A stretch of DNA of 64,000 nt from Lytechinus pictus. Its lineage: Eukaryota > Echinodermata > Echinoidea > Temnopleuroida > Toxopneustidae. The notes beneath the pieces are model-generated. The model was not told the DNA's origin. It ran no database searches and saw nothing but the letters and a program-made list of their open reading frames with translations. The stretch covers positions 33,293,494-33,357,493 of the forward strand of contig NC_087252.1 of assembly GCF_037042905.1 (NCBI RefSeq). Reading direction: 5' to 3'. A program made the translations under genes and the position numbers. Positions 45,601-60,300 of this stretch are shown piece by piece; position 1 is the first letter of the stretch, and each line of letters opens with the position of its first letter.

Positions 45601-47797
45601 TTTGTTTTTTATTGTTTGAATTATGCAATATTTCAATTTTCACCAATTTGACATTAAGGACCAACTTAACTGAACCATAAGATGTTATAACAATGGTAAT
45701 ACCACATGTTCAGGGAGGAACAAAACTTTTGCCTTACAGTACAATGAGGAGAAAATTAGAATAATTCATATTTCATATAATAAATACAAAAGAAATAGTG
45801 AGTGAGTGATGTCATCAGTCCCCTCATTTGCATACCAGCCAGGATGTGCATATAACTGTTTTGTGAAATTAAGCGAAACTTAAAAATGTCTTAACTTTGT
45901 TATTTTACATCCGATTTTGATGAAATTTTTGGTGTTACGCTTGTTGGATTTCTTATTATTCAAATTAACTTTTTTGCTGGGGTGGACTTGTCCTTTAATA
46001 ATAAAGTTGATAAGTAATTGGCAACTTGCAGTAGAACATTGTTCATATTGTAAGCATAGGACACCTGTGCTTACACAAGTCTCGATCTCCATATGGAAAT
46101 AGATCTAGGAGCTTTTTCATAACATATCTAAGAATTAATTTATGGATAATAAAGACAGACAGACAGACCCTAATTTTGTTCCTTTGTTCCTACAAAAAAC
46201 AATTTTTTAGGCATTTAAACCTTAGAATTAAGTGATCAAGCGGTGACACATTTGCTCCGGCGACAATCGCTACTGGCTTTATTTCATCTAAAATATCGGG
46301 TTAGGGTTGTAATAGAGTTTTATGTTAGGTTTAGGACTAGGTTCAGCATAGGGTATAGTGTTAAATTCAGGGGTGAAGTTGGTCATCCCATTAATGTGTG
46401 GAATTTACAGGGGAGCAATTGCCGCCGAAGAAGATGTGATGAAACTGATCTACCTTGGTGATTGCCTTGACAAACTCCAATGCAGGATTGTTAAGAGGTA
46501 GATAGGATCCAGGAAGCTGAGGGAACTCAGAAGAAGCTTCAAGACGAGACTGTCGGCTACCAGACAATCTCTTCTGGATATCTTGGGTGATTCTGAAAAC
46601 AAGAAGATGTTTAACTTAATTTAAGTAGAGATGGAAATTGTAGAGAAATGTGGATGTAAATACTATCAGTTAAGTAATATGTGTTCTTTATTCTAGCTCT
46701 TCTTGTTTGGACTATTAATACAATCATTAAAATTTTATGTGAACTGACCAGATAACTATAATCCTATTACCATGCATTAGTAGCAGTAGTAGTAGCACAA
46801 CCATCATCATCATCACAATCGGCATCATGATCACCATCATCATCATCATCTTCATCTTCTCCATTCTCATAATCATCTTCATTATCATCACCATCATCAT
46901 CATCATCTTCATCTTCTCCATTCTCATAATCATCACCATCATCATCATCATCATCTTCATCTTCTCCATTCTCATAATCATCTTCATTATCATCACCATC
47001 ATCATCATCATCATCATCATCATCTTCATCTTCTCCATTCTCATAATCATCTTCATTATCATCACCATCATCATCATCACCATCATCATCATCATCTTCA
47101 TCTTCTCCATTCTCATAATCATCTTCATTATCATCACCATCATCATCATCATCTTCATCTTCTCCATTCTCATAATCATCACCATCATCATCATCATCTT
47201 CATCTTCTCCATTCTCATAATCATCTTCATTATCATCACCATCATCATCATCATCATCATCATCATCTTCATCTTCTCCATTCTCATAATCATCTTCATT
47301 ATCATCACCATCATCATCATCATCTTCATCTTCTCCATTCTCATAATCATCTTCATTATCATCACCATCATCATCATCATCATCATCATCATCTTCATCT
47401 TCTCCATTCTCATAATCATCTTCATTATCATCACCATCATCATCATCATCATCATCATCTTCATCTTCTCCATTCTCATAATCATCTTCATTATCATCAC
47501 CATCATCATCATCATCTTTATCTTCTCCATTCTCATAATCATCACCATCATCATCATCATCTTCATCTTCTCCATTCTCATAATCATCTTCATTATCATC
47601 ACCATCATCATCATCATCATCATCATCATCTTCATCTTCTCCATTTTCATAATCATCTTCATTATCATCACCATCATCATCATCATCTTCATCTTCTCCA
47701 TTCTCATAATCATCTTCATTATCATCACCATCATCATCATCATCATCATCATCATCTTCATCTTCTCCATTCTCATAATCATCTTCATTATCATCAC

Positions 47798-47831
<34 letters not shown>

Positions 47832-47852
47832 TTCATCTTCTCCATTCTCATA

Positions 47853-47897
<45 letters not shown>

Positions 47898-48007
47898 TTC
47901 ATCTTCTCCATTCTCATCATCATCATCATTATCATCACCATCACCATCATCATCATCATCATCATCTTCATCTTCTCCATTCTCATAATCATCTTCATTA
48001 TCATCAC

Positions 48008-48041
<34 letters not shown>

Positions 48042-48124
48042 TTCATCTTCTCCATTCTCATAATCATCTTCATCATCATCTTCACCATTCTCATAATCAT
48101 CTCCATTATCATCACCATCATCAC

Positions 48125-48155
<31 letters not shown>

Positions 48156-48287
48156 TTCATCTTCTCCATTCTCATAATCATCTTTATTATCATCATCATC
48201 ATCATCATCATCATCATCTCCATCTTCTCCATTCTCATAATCATCTTCATCATCATCATCATCATCTCCATCTTCTCCATTCTCATA

Positions 48288-48350
<63 letters not shown>

Positions 48351-51300
48351 TTCATCTTCTCCATTCTCATAATCATCTTCATTATCATCACCATCACCGT
48401 CATCATCATCTCCTTCCTCTTCCTCATTCTCCTTTCAACCCCCCCCTCCCAAACTCCCCTCCTCATCATCTACTTACGCAAACAGTCTCTGTGACAGCTC
48501 TTGATCCACCAATCCTTGAGAGTAGCTGACCAAGCTCGGAGTGGTGGTCGGGTCGCCTTGCGTCTTCTGGGTCTGACTCTGGTTGTTACGGCGACGGATG
48601 GGCGTGTTGCCAGGTGTGGCCCGCTCTTGTTCTTCCCTGATATGCTTGTGTATTGCAAGGATATAACCCGCAATAATCATCTATTCAGAACAGGAGAAAG
48701 GACATGGTAATAAGTATGATGTTATGATTGATTGTCAACTGTATTAAAGGGGAATCCATCCCAAATAAAAACTTGTTTTTATAAGAAAAAGAAAAATCAG
48801 ACAAGTTGATAGGTGAAAGTTTGAACAATATTGGACAAACAGCAAGAAAGTTATGAATTTTTAAAAGTTGTAAATATTGGTAATCACTATACCCATGGAG
48901 ACTTCAAATTGGCCGCATATGGGATGTCATAGTGATGTAAGGCAAGGACTACTCTTCCATGTACTCCAATACATATTATGGCTAAAATGTGATTTTTCCC
49001 AAAAGTTTTATTTCAAATTATATTTTTCTTTCATGAGGACATAAAACAATGTACTACCTGGGTTATATTTAGATTACTGCCCCAGGGGAATGGGTACTTA
49101 GGAGAAAACCACAAATCCCTGATAATAAAGTACATGGCCTATGGGAAAGTTGTCCTTGCCCCTTGTCATAATTTACTTACCCAGTTGCCAATTTGAAATC
49201 TACACAGTATTAGTGATCTCAATTTTAAAGCAGCTATAACTTTCTTATTGCTTGTCCGATTTCTTTCAAACTTTCACCATTCTGTTTAATTTATTTTTCT
49301 CCTTCCCAACGCATCATTCAATGGCCAAGGCTGAATTCCCCTTTAAATGTAATCAAACATAAACATAATTTTATTTCATGATAAATTGAAAAGCTGAATG
49401 ATACGAGACCTTGTATTTGCTAAATTAGTGGCTCTGAATTTGCGATCAATGGCAAGTATACTCTGAGTCCCAAAATTAATCATGTCTTGTAAATAATTGT
49501 TATGTGATGATAAGACATATCTCACATATTCAATAATATATCAATACATAATCAATACTTAATCAATGCTTCTGCAGGAAGTATAACAGGAAACTATGTC
49601 TACCAATTCCAACTTTCTTAAGAAAGTAATACTCGGCCATCTTTCAGCTAAACTTCTGACCACACACATTTTATGGGTTTGTTATTCACTACATTTCATG
49701 TTCTCCCTATAAGGTCAACTCCCGCAATTCAGAGTAAAGTTATGACGCACAGATTGTTTTGGTCAAGCGTCCAAGGTTGACCAACACCTGTTTGGTTGTA
49801 AAGAGTCTTGACCAGACCAATATAAAAGGGGTTCACTTCTGAACCAAAGCAGATTACTTTAGAGATTGTTCCAGCATACAGATAGATTAGAGATTGGAGT
49901 TTAGAGCTACAGAAAAGTATACTACATCAGTTTGCAGCATTTATATTATCTTCATCTTCAGAGTATAGTCACCATCAGACTTACTCATGTATTTTTCATT
50001 TTCATCAAGTAATCATCTTTAATTAATAAATGTATATATGAACTGTACATCCTGCATCGACTCGTCTCATTTCAAGTCTGGTTGAAAGTAAAAGCGCAAT
50101 AGATCCAAGGACAACACAACATAATCACAAACTTGCACTTGATTGCTGATTAGATTCTTGCAACAAGGAATGTACACTGATATGCTTCAGCTGATATCAA
50201 TCGATTTTAAAATTGCAACAATGGTTGCACATAGACAACTTGATAAACATTTTTGAGAATTCTTTCAGTCTCGTGTATATCTTGCATCCTGCATATGACG
50301 ATGGGTCTTAAAAAAAAAATGACTTCTGACACATAGGCCCGTATTCTGAACTCCTGCTGAACTTAAACCAAGGTCTAAGTTTGGTCTAAAGTTATGGGAA
50401 GCTATGAGTGTAAAAGAAAAATGTTTAAACTTTAATGCTTAATGTTTTTACTAGGATGCTTCCCATGGTTTAATAATAACAATAATAACATGCAACATTT
50501 ATATAGCGCTTAATACAAATGTTTCTAAGAGTTACATACTATTACCCTGGCATAAGCACAGCTATCCTGATCAGACGCTCAAGCATTCAAGGAATTCCTT
50601 CCTACCGGGTACCCATTAGCTACACCTGGGTGGAGAGTGGCAAATGTAGATAAGCGCCTTGCCAAAGGACGTGAGTGCTGCAGTGGGGTTTGAACCCCAG
50701 GCATTGTGGTTCAAAGTCCAAAGACTTATTAACTGAACAACAACACCTCTACCTCTTAAAGGTGAAGAAGTCTACTGTAATTAACATTTCTGTAATTTTT
50801 TTACGATTTGAATGCCAAATATGATGATATATTTACCATTTAATTATAGAAATTGATGTCACATTTGGCGTCTCATACTTAAATCACAACTTTAGACTAT
50901 GGTCTAAGGTTAAACCAGGGTTAAGAATACACGCTACACCTGTGGTGGGAGGAATGAAGGTTACTTACATTGAACGTTGTCTGGCAATTCTCAGCAGTTG
51001 GAAGATAGTGCATGATATTCCAATTCATCTCAACCTCCTCCTGTATGGACGATAAACAAATGATATAACATTCTGTCTTCAAAATCGAAATAACTCCCAT
51101 CATTAAATTCATTTCAAAGAATAAGTTTTTAAGTAATCGTATTACAAATTAAATTTTAGAAATCTTGCCTGTTATAATCAAATGTTCTATTCTATTTACT
51201 GTTTTTCTTAATTTAAAGAAAAATATATGCCTTTGGAAGATTCCATTTTGCAATTAGCGATGACTGTAAAACACGGAGTAGCCATGATAGGCCAATGTTT

Positions 51301-54300
51301 TTTTTCCTAATTCATCAACCCCAATTGATGTATTTTGTTACAATTTTTTATTTTTGTATAAATTGTACAATTGCCATGTTTATTTATTTACTCAGAAATT
51401 CTTTGATTCATGATACGTTGTATTTTGTTTTTAAGAGCGACTCTAAATCACACTTAAAGGGATGGTCCGGGCTGAAAATTTCATCAAAATCAGATAACAT
51501 ATAACAAAGTTATTGAATTTTAAAGTGTATCAATATTTTGTAAAAACAGTTATATGCACATCGTCATGAATATTCATTAGGTGGGCTGATGATGTCACAT
51601 CTCCACTTTCCTTTTTCTTATGTTATTACATGAAATCATAAATGTTTCATTTTTTCATACATGTGTAAATGATGTGTCTCCATTACGATGAAATAAGTTG
51701 CGGCAATATATAAATAATGCACTTAATAAGTTGTCAATTCATTTGTTTTAGTTCTTGGCAGAAATTTTTTGAATAAACCTAATTTCCTATAATAAAATAC
51801 AAAAGAACAAGTGGGGATATGACATCGTCAGCCCACCTAATGAATATTCATAAAGACATGCCTAGAACTGCTTCACCGGAATAATGCGAATCTTTAAAAT
51901 TCAATAACTTTGTCATTTGTTACCTGATTTTGATCAGATTTTCAGCATTTTGCTCTGTGAAATTTACTCTATTTATTGAGATATAAATATTTTCAGCCTG
52001 GACCAACCCTTTAACACCCACCAGAAAAAGTCTGGAAGTCTCACACATATTTGACTTACCTCTGTATCTGTCTGGTTCGGAGGTGTTGCCATGATGACAT
52101 CATCATCATCATCAGGGTTCTCATTGTTATCTCCTTCAAGTGATTCTGGTATCTTCCCCTTCACGCCACCATGGTTGGCCTATGGCATTGGAAAGAAAAC
52201 ATAGAGGAATAGAAAATGAAAGTAACCTGTCTTATAAGGAAAGTTAATTAAGTCTAACCTAATGCCTACTTGACTGTGAGGGAATTTATGAATTCATCAG
52301 TTAACAGGTTAACCCATTGCCTACTGGAGTGTTGCATGGGGGCCCTTACAGAGCCTGTCGGATTTACATAATTCAGTAGTCAACAAGTTAATAAATGGCC
52401 TACTGGAAATGTGTGCATCCTAAAGAATTGACAACATTCATTAGCCAACAGTTTAACACATTGTCTACTGCAGCTGTGTTTGCCCAAAACAAAGCCTATA
52501 GGAATGACTGAATTCAGTAGTCACCAGGTTAACACATTGCCTGCTGGAACCAGGTGGGCCCTAAACAAAGCCTACGTGAATTACATAAACGTTTGGGTGC
52601 TGTACAAGGCAAATTGGAATCACAGACCTGTGTGGGCCCTGTATGAAGCCTATCGGAATCACAGAGTTCAGTCGTTAAAGGACAAGTCCACCCCAACAAA
52701 AAGTTTATTTGAATAAAAAGAGAAAAATCCAACAAACATAACACTGAAAATTTCATCAAAATCGAATGTAAAATAAGAAAGTTATGACATTTTAAAGTTT
52801 CTCTTGATTTCACAAAACAGTCATATGCACATCCTGTTCAATATGCAAATGAGGAGACTGATGACGTCATCCACTCACTATTTCTTTTGTATTTTATTAT
52901 ATGAATTATGAAATATTCTAATTTTCTCTGCATTTTCAAGTGAAACAACTATTAATTCCTCCCTGAACATGTGGAATCGGTATTGTATGATACTATATGG
53001 TTCAGTCAAGTTGATCCTTATTGCAAAATCTGTAAAAAATGAAATATTGTATAATTCAAATAATAAAAAACGAAAGGAATAGTGAGTGAGTGACATCATC
53101 GACTGTCTCATTTGCATGTCACCGAGTTGTGCATATCACTGTTTTGTGAAAAATAAGCGAAACTTTAAAGTGTCATAACTTTCTTATTTTACATCCAATT
53201 TTGATGAAATTTTCAGCGTTATGCTAGTTTGATTTTTCTCTATTTATTCAAATCAACATTTTTCTGGGGTGGACTTGACCTTTAACAAGTTAATCCACTT
53301 GAGAAAACATAAAGAATAAATGATAACCACTTACTGTGTCAAGCCACATAAGCAACTGCCAACATTGTTTGTACGAGAGCTCAACACCATGAAACAGATC
53401 GTTGGACTTGATAGTGTTCGTGACGTAGTCAATGTACGTGATGGCGTCAACGATCCGTGTCTTCTTCGTGCAGATCACGATCTGATTGTAGTTGGCATGG
53501 ACGATGACCGCACCGAGGCGTTTGAACTCGAACATGAGCTGGAGGAAGAGTTTCTTCATGAGGCCGTTGAGGGTGCGTCGCAAGGCAGGGTCATACAGGA
53601 GGGATGACGGAGAACAGAGCCACCTGGATACAAGATTCAACAGATTTTCATGAAAATTAAATTTAAAAATGAAAATCCATATTTTATTGTTCGAAATAGA
53701 AATCTGAGAATAGAGATATCCTAAAGATTCATTTTGCCCAATTGATCGTGGGCCAAGCAGCCACCGTGCAGCGCTAGATCAACGAGGCTTCATCTCTTTA
53801 AATTTTGAACACTAAACATAGTAGCAGCAACTCCCATCTTTAACGTTGTTTGGTCTGACGCAGCTGGGGTTTGAACCCCCGACCTTCCAGTTGTGAGATG
53901 GATGCTCTACGAACTGAGCCAACACACCGGTTATAGAAGTATTGTAGGGCAGTGGCAGCTAAGGTACCTTCTCAAAAGTAAGAGCTGCATCTTTTGCGCA
54001 GGAATACTGCGAGCAGCTTTTCATTGCTAATCTTCACACTTTATTAGAGACAAAATAATGGGGGAATATGGGTAAGCTGCAATGTAAAAAACAGATAGCA
54101 TCCTTATAGTGGGATTCCTGCTCAGAGACTGCGGACAGACTCATGACCATTTAACCCAAGAAGTGGTTGCCATCAAACTGATTGAAATTAGTCTGATTTT
54201 GTATGGCTTGAATGATTAATATATGCATGCAAAATCTTCTAAAAATCAACAATAACGTCAGTAGTGGTACAATCTAAAATTATTTCGAACAAAATCCTAT

Positions 54301-57300
54301 AAAAGGACGATCAAACTGTTTATATTCATGAAAAAAGAACAACTAAAATCTAAAGGATTCTGATAGAAAATGTGTAAATGCTGACAAATGGGTGTAGGGG
54401 GATTCTTCCAAGCAACAATAATACACTGTCCCACCTGCCCTTATCTGTGTTGGTGATATTGAGCGTGATCATTTTTCAGTTTAGATTTTACCATTTCACA
54501 AAGCTGCATTTATGTAAATGTATCTCATCTATGTCAGAGGTTGATATACCTTGACGTTCAATACTTTCTCATGAAATCCTTGTTTTGCTGAAACTATATT
54601 AGTCTACCTTCAATTTCATCAGACTCGGTAATATCAAAAGATTGGAAGACAAAAATAAAGATAATGACTGACCTGTAATAGTGCATGATCTGGTAATCAG
54701 CAAAGACATTATGGTATGCTGTCACATCACGTAACCATCCATGAACCATCGTCTTCATTATCCTACAAGAGAAAATTTGAACACCAATATTAAACAGGTC
54801 AACTACCTTCCAAAAAAGGTAAAATGTGAAAAAATCCTTGGGGCCCTGGAGAGCAACTAAGAGGGCAAGTCTAGACCAAAAGACAACTCCTCCATTGATA
54901 ACCACCTTGCAAGTCACCACTTTAGTTGTCCTGAAACTATTCAATATAATGTTCATAAAGAAAAAGAAAAAGCATTTTCCCTGTTATATTCATACTTTCA
55001 AGGCAATTTTACATAAGAAAGTTAATTGATTGCAACTTTCCCCTTCATGACAAGTACCATTATGGAAATCTCTATTTTGATTGGCCAAGAGCTACTTTAC
55101 CACATGCAGTTGTTGCAGTTGAAGACAGGTCACACTAAACTGTCACAAGAAGTTTGAATAATACACAAAATTCATAACAAGCTTAGTACATATGTTTCAA
55201 AGTGCAATTAAGAAAAATTAATGTATAAATGGTACAAGATATGATAGGAATGTACAGTGGAAGTGCCGTGGTGTAGCGGTTCTGACTCTCGCCTTGTAAT
55301 CAGAGTCGTGTTTTCGAATCCCATAATGGCCTAGCGTCCTTTGGCAAGGCGTCAATCCACACTTTGCCACTCTCACCCAGGTGCTAATTGGGTATCAGTA
55401 GGAAACAACCGTCATTGTGGTTGGTTTAGCAAATTTGCACCTAACAGGCTGCTTGAATGCTATGAATCCAGTAACTGGGTAATAATAATTGTGAAGCGCT
55501 TTGAGCAGTCATAGATTGATAAAGCGCTATATAAATGCCAATTATTATTATTATTATTACATTAACACCATCCCACTGTGATCTTAATGGTTATCTGTGT
55601 TTCAAGGTTTCCTTCAGAGATACAGAACAATTTTTATTTGAATCGATTCCATTTTTTATTTGTTTTTTGTTACCTGAAAGACACCGTACAGAGAGCCGTT
55701 TCATCATAGCTAGCGAGGGATGCTGCTGCTCCTGGCTGCCCCGATACCATATCTTCTAATGATGTCTGTTGGATAGCATCAAAAGCAATGCTACCGGCAG
55801 CTCCTTCCAGCTCACTGACCTGATGGGACTATAGAATGAAATACCAATAATAATAATAACGATAAAAATAATAGCCGGAACACTGTTTTGAAGATACGCA
55901 ATATTATTTTTAATGCAATGATGCCAAAGCCATAACAATAATTTTTAAAAATTTAAGATTTCTGAGGAATGAAAAAAAAATGAATTTCTCCAATAAACAT
56001 TTGTATTATGCAATTTTTAGAAGGTATTTTGCCTAAATTCTGCACTTTTTCATTTTACACAAAGTGGTTCATCACGAACCATGAGAACTTGCCTGATTTC
56101 ACAATCAATAGAATATGTAATATGATCTTTTGACCCCCAGATGACCTTTGACCCATCATCCTCATCAACAAACATGTGGTATTACCCAAGGATGATAAAG
56201 AAATGAGAGCAAGTTGATCAGATACTTGACATTTTGACCCTTGGATGACTTTTGACCCCATCATCCTCATGGACACACAAATGGTATTATCCAAGGGTCA
56301 TATGTACCGAGTACGAACATAAATGATGCAGAAATAAAGAAATGAGAGTGAGTTGAACAAAAACTCTGAGCTTACTTGTAGTAGAGTATTGACGGCAAGG
56401 TTGGCCATGTCAAGATCAACACAGACGGTCTGATAGCAACCGCTCTGGTTTAGCTCTGCTCCACCGGATTCATCAAACTCGGTCACCAATCTAGGAGTAA
56501 AAAAACATACTTTATGATTCCTATCTCATTAGATACCCTCCTGTCTTTCATTTTTGTTCCTGCTTAAAACTAAGTTTTTTATTGTTTGAATTAAGACGTT
56601 TATCAATAAGCATCCTTCCACCACCACATGTTTTTTTTTTTTTTTATTACTTCATCTTTTCCTTTTAGTATACATAATATATTAAGTTGCATTATATTTT
56701 CGTCATCATTTCAAGTTTGATGTTTTTTAATCTGTACACTCTATGTATATATGCCTGTAAATTGTACGCAATTCAGCCTTTTGGCTGCAAAGTGCAATAA
56801 TTTCAATAAAACCTTTTCAATTTCAATTTCAATTAGATATGCAGGCCCCGTTTTATGGAATGGTTTGCCATCAGCAATTAAAACTTGCCCCTCACTATTG
56901 ACTTTTAAACATAAATATGAATCATATCTTGCCAATGTTCCATCAACTTCTAAATAAAATGGAGCCTATGTTTGTCTTTTTTTTGTTTTGTTCTTTAATG
57001 TTTTTTCTTGTGTTTGTTTTTGTTAATGTTTTTTTTTTGCTGTACATGTGAGTGTTCAATTACTGTTATTTTGTATAATTTTGTTTTTAACCATTGCGCA
57101 GAACTAAGGGGGATTGGCCTTGATAGGTCTTTGGCCTTTGCCAATCCCCTACATCCACTGCATATTGGTTTTACCCTTTTCTTTTGTCATTATATTGATT
57201 TTTAATGTATTTCCCTGTCTTCGTAGACAAATTTTAGCAGATTCCTCCATGATACATGTATGTATGATAAATTGTTCTTATATTTTGTTCTCATATTTTG

Positions 57301-60300
57301 TTATATTTACTGATGAAAAAAAATGTGTTTACGTCTCGATCCATATATTGTTTAATTATTTTATCACATGCAATGTGATTGTAAGACGTGTACTTCTTTG
57401 ATTTCTGTTGGAAATGAAATAAACAATAATTTGAATTAGACGGGGGTGAATAACAGTAAATAGGAAAAACCAAACAGACTCTAGCTAAACGTGTATACCA
57501 AAGAGAGCTAGCCGATTCGGTGGCGAACTCCGAAACTCCCACTTGAAAAGCAGCTTTGACAACAAAGACGATATAATCTTAGATCCAGATACACAGTGAT
57601 TTGAGAGGAGGATAAAAGGGAGGAGTCATCACTCAATTTTTTATTTGACAAGGAAATACTATTTACTGGACCCTCCAACAGTTCAAGTTCATCAATATGG
57701 ACACAAGTTTAGCACCTATTTGTATATGGTCACTCAAAAAGTAGTGTGGTATCAAATACTTATTTATTTTTGAAAAAGATTTGTGTTTGAGGATACTTTA
57801 AAAGTCAAAGACAAAAATCATTGATGATTTTGCTGGTGATGTATGGATAAACAAACAAAAACCTGTAGAATCTGTCCCTAAAGACAAGGAAGATAAGAAT
57901 CATCGAAGCCTCAAGCGGCGACGTCAAGGTTGAGAGTGGAGGTCGTGCCATCCCCTCCAAGGTGACTTCAGGTCTCCGCTCTGATCACCACAACAAGCTG
58001 GCGAAGAGGCTTCGATCCCTTCCAGACCAGGACAAGGTAGCCAGGTCACTCTCTTCAGACAGCTTCGCCAACGGAACATCGTGGCTGACATCCGGGAGCT
58101 TCATCCGGTTTTGTGATTGGCGGTTCATCCACCGTGCTCGACTGAACTGCCTCCCTACCAATGCTGCTGCCCGGCGGTGGAAACAGAACGCAAATGCCAA
58201 GTGCCGAAGGTGTGATTACCAGTTGGAGACGTTGCCCCATATTATCAACCACTGCCGTCCCAACATGGTACCAATCCGCCGGAGGCACAACCTCATCCAA
58301 GAACGCCTGGTGAAGGCAATCCACTACGGAGACGTCTACCAAGACCAGCATGTCCCCAGCGACCCGAATCCAAGGGAGCGACCCGACATCACAGTGGTTG
58401 AGGGTGACAAGGTGACCACTGTCGACATCACCATCCCATTCGACAATGGTCCGGATGCCCTCTCCACAGCTGCCAACGCAAAAGTCACCAAATACGACAC
58501 ACTGCGACAAGATCTGGCCAGCCGTGGCATGGATGTCAAGGTCCATGCCTTTGTAATCGGCTCACTTGGTTGGTGGCACGGGGACAACGAACGGACTCTA
58601 GGCCGTCTCGGCATCTCTCGCCGATACAGAGCCCTGATGAGGCGTCTCTGCTGCATCGATGCTATCAAAGGCAGCCGAGACAAATACGTAGAGCATGTAT
58701 TATTTACAATCAATCATGTTTCAGACAATGTACTTATTATTATTTGCAACCAATTATCATCCTGACAATGTACGTAAATGCCTGTTAGCCAAACAGGCAC
58801 GATGAAAACAAAGATGAAATCCCCTTACACATCAATTTTTAACAACATAATGCTTCTTAAACAAGCATTGTCCCACACAATATCTAGATGTTACCCCATT
58901 CAATTTTCCTCCTTCGGTAACCTTCATATCGTTGGATTAACATACATGATTTGCTGAACTGTACTTACTGAGTGTTGCATATATTAATAAATCTCTTCTT
59001 TTCAGCTTAATGTACTGCCATGTCTTTGCCATTAGAGGGGAGTGATCATCCCGCTACCGAGGCTTCCTCCATCGAAGCCCCTGCCAGTGAGGTTCCTGCC
59101 ACAGAGTTTCCCGCTCATTATCTTCATCTCTTGATAGGCTGATACATTTATTTTCTAATTACATATGCTTTTTAAATAGGCATTGTCCCATATACTACCT
59201 CAATGTTATTCCAATTGATTTACATCCTTTGGTAACCATCATACTGTTGGATTACATACATGTATGACTTTGAAACTGTAATAATGAGTGTTGCATATAT
59301 CAAAAAAATCTGTTCTTTTTAGCTTAATCAGCTGTCACATCTTCGCCATCAACGGGAGAAATCACCCCATCTCTGATGTTTCCGCAATCAAGGTTCCCAC
59401 AAGTGCCGTTCTCTCAGATCTTTTTGTATGGCTCTGAATGCTGGAGGATGACAAGAAATGATCTCCAGAAGCTCTCAGGATTTTATGGGAGTGAGTGCTA
59501 ATTTCCTCCATGACCACTTCTAAGGTGAAACTAAAGAGACACCTCAACGTGAGAGTCAGTTTTGTAATACTATTTTTGTCTTTAAAAATGCATTGTATAT
59601 TTTGATGGCAGTGATATTTGCAGAGAAACTGAAATATGTTTGACAATTGTCTTTGAGTGTTACAGGTAGCGCGGTCCGTTTCACAAAGTCTTAAAACTGA
59701 TAATCATGTGTACTTTCTTACACAAATCTATAGGTTGCTAAGGAGCTGGACTGCTTCATGAAACGCGGTACTCACCTATTATCATCAGCCTCCTTGCCTC
59801 CAAGGTCGGGTCGGTTGGTAGGCGACGCCCACATCACATGACCATGTTTGTTGAGATGACGAGCGAAGAAGAGATCGGCTCCGGCTATCCCAGCATCCTC
59901 CGGGAGGTTGCCGACGGGGATGTGGAAATAACGACTCTGCTCTAAGTAGCTCTGGAAACAAATTGAATACAAGTACACATGAATGAGTGAAAACTGAAAA
60001 AGGACATTTAACAGAAAGGAATTATGCAAGAACCTTACTTCGAGATATTAATAGGACATAAGTAGAGTATCTGTTAAAGATAAATGAAAGTAGTTGCAGT
60101 AAACACTGATTTCACGAGAAAGTCAGTAAAACCAGGCTTAATTGTCACTTTATCATCAAGGATCTAGATCTGGTACAGTTACATAAACTGAACTTGGTGA
60201 AATCTTGAAATCTACGCTGAAAAATGTTCACACTGAAGATCACCAACACAGATAAGCGCACGTGGGACAGTGTGTTATTATTGCTTTGAATGTCGGCCCG

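Noticed and set aside
46727-48494. 580- and 555-codon frames on opposite strands
   Set aside because: Both are products of the TCA/TCT repeat, which has no stops. Flanking POLE exons join in phase across it.
53859-53935. Functional tRNA gene
   Set aside because: D- and T-arms are present but acceptor and anticodon stems do not pair.
57962-58765. Functional 267-aa gene in the POLE intron
   Set aside because: 5'-truncated Utopia C-terminus with altered end; starts at a GTG inside the nuclease region.
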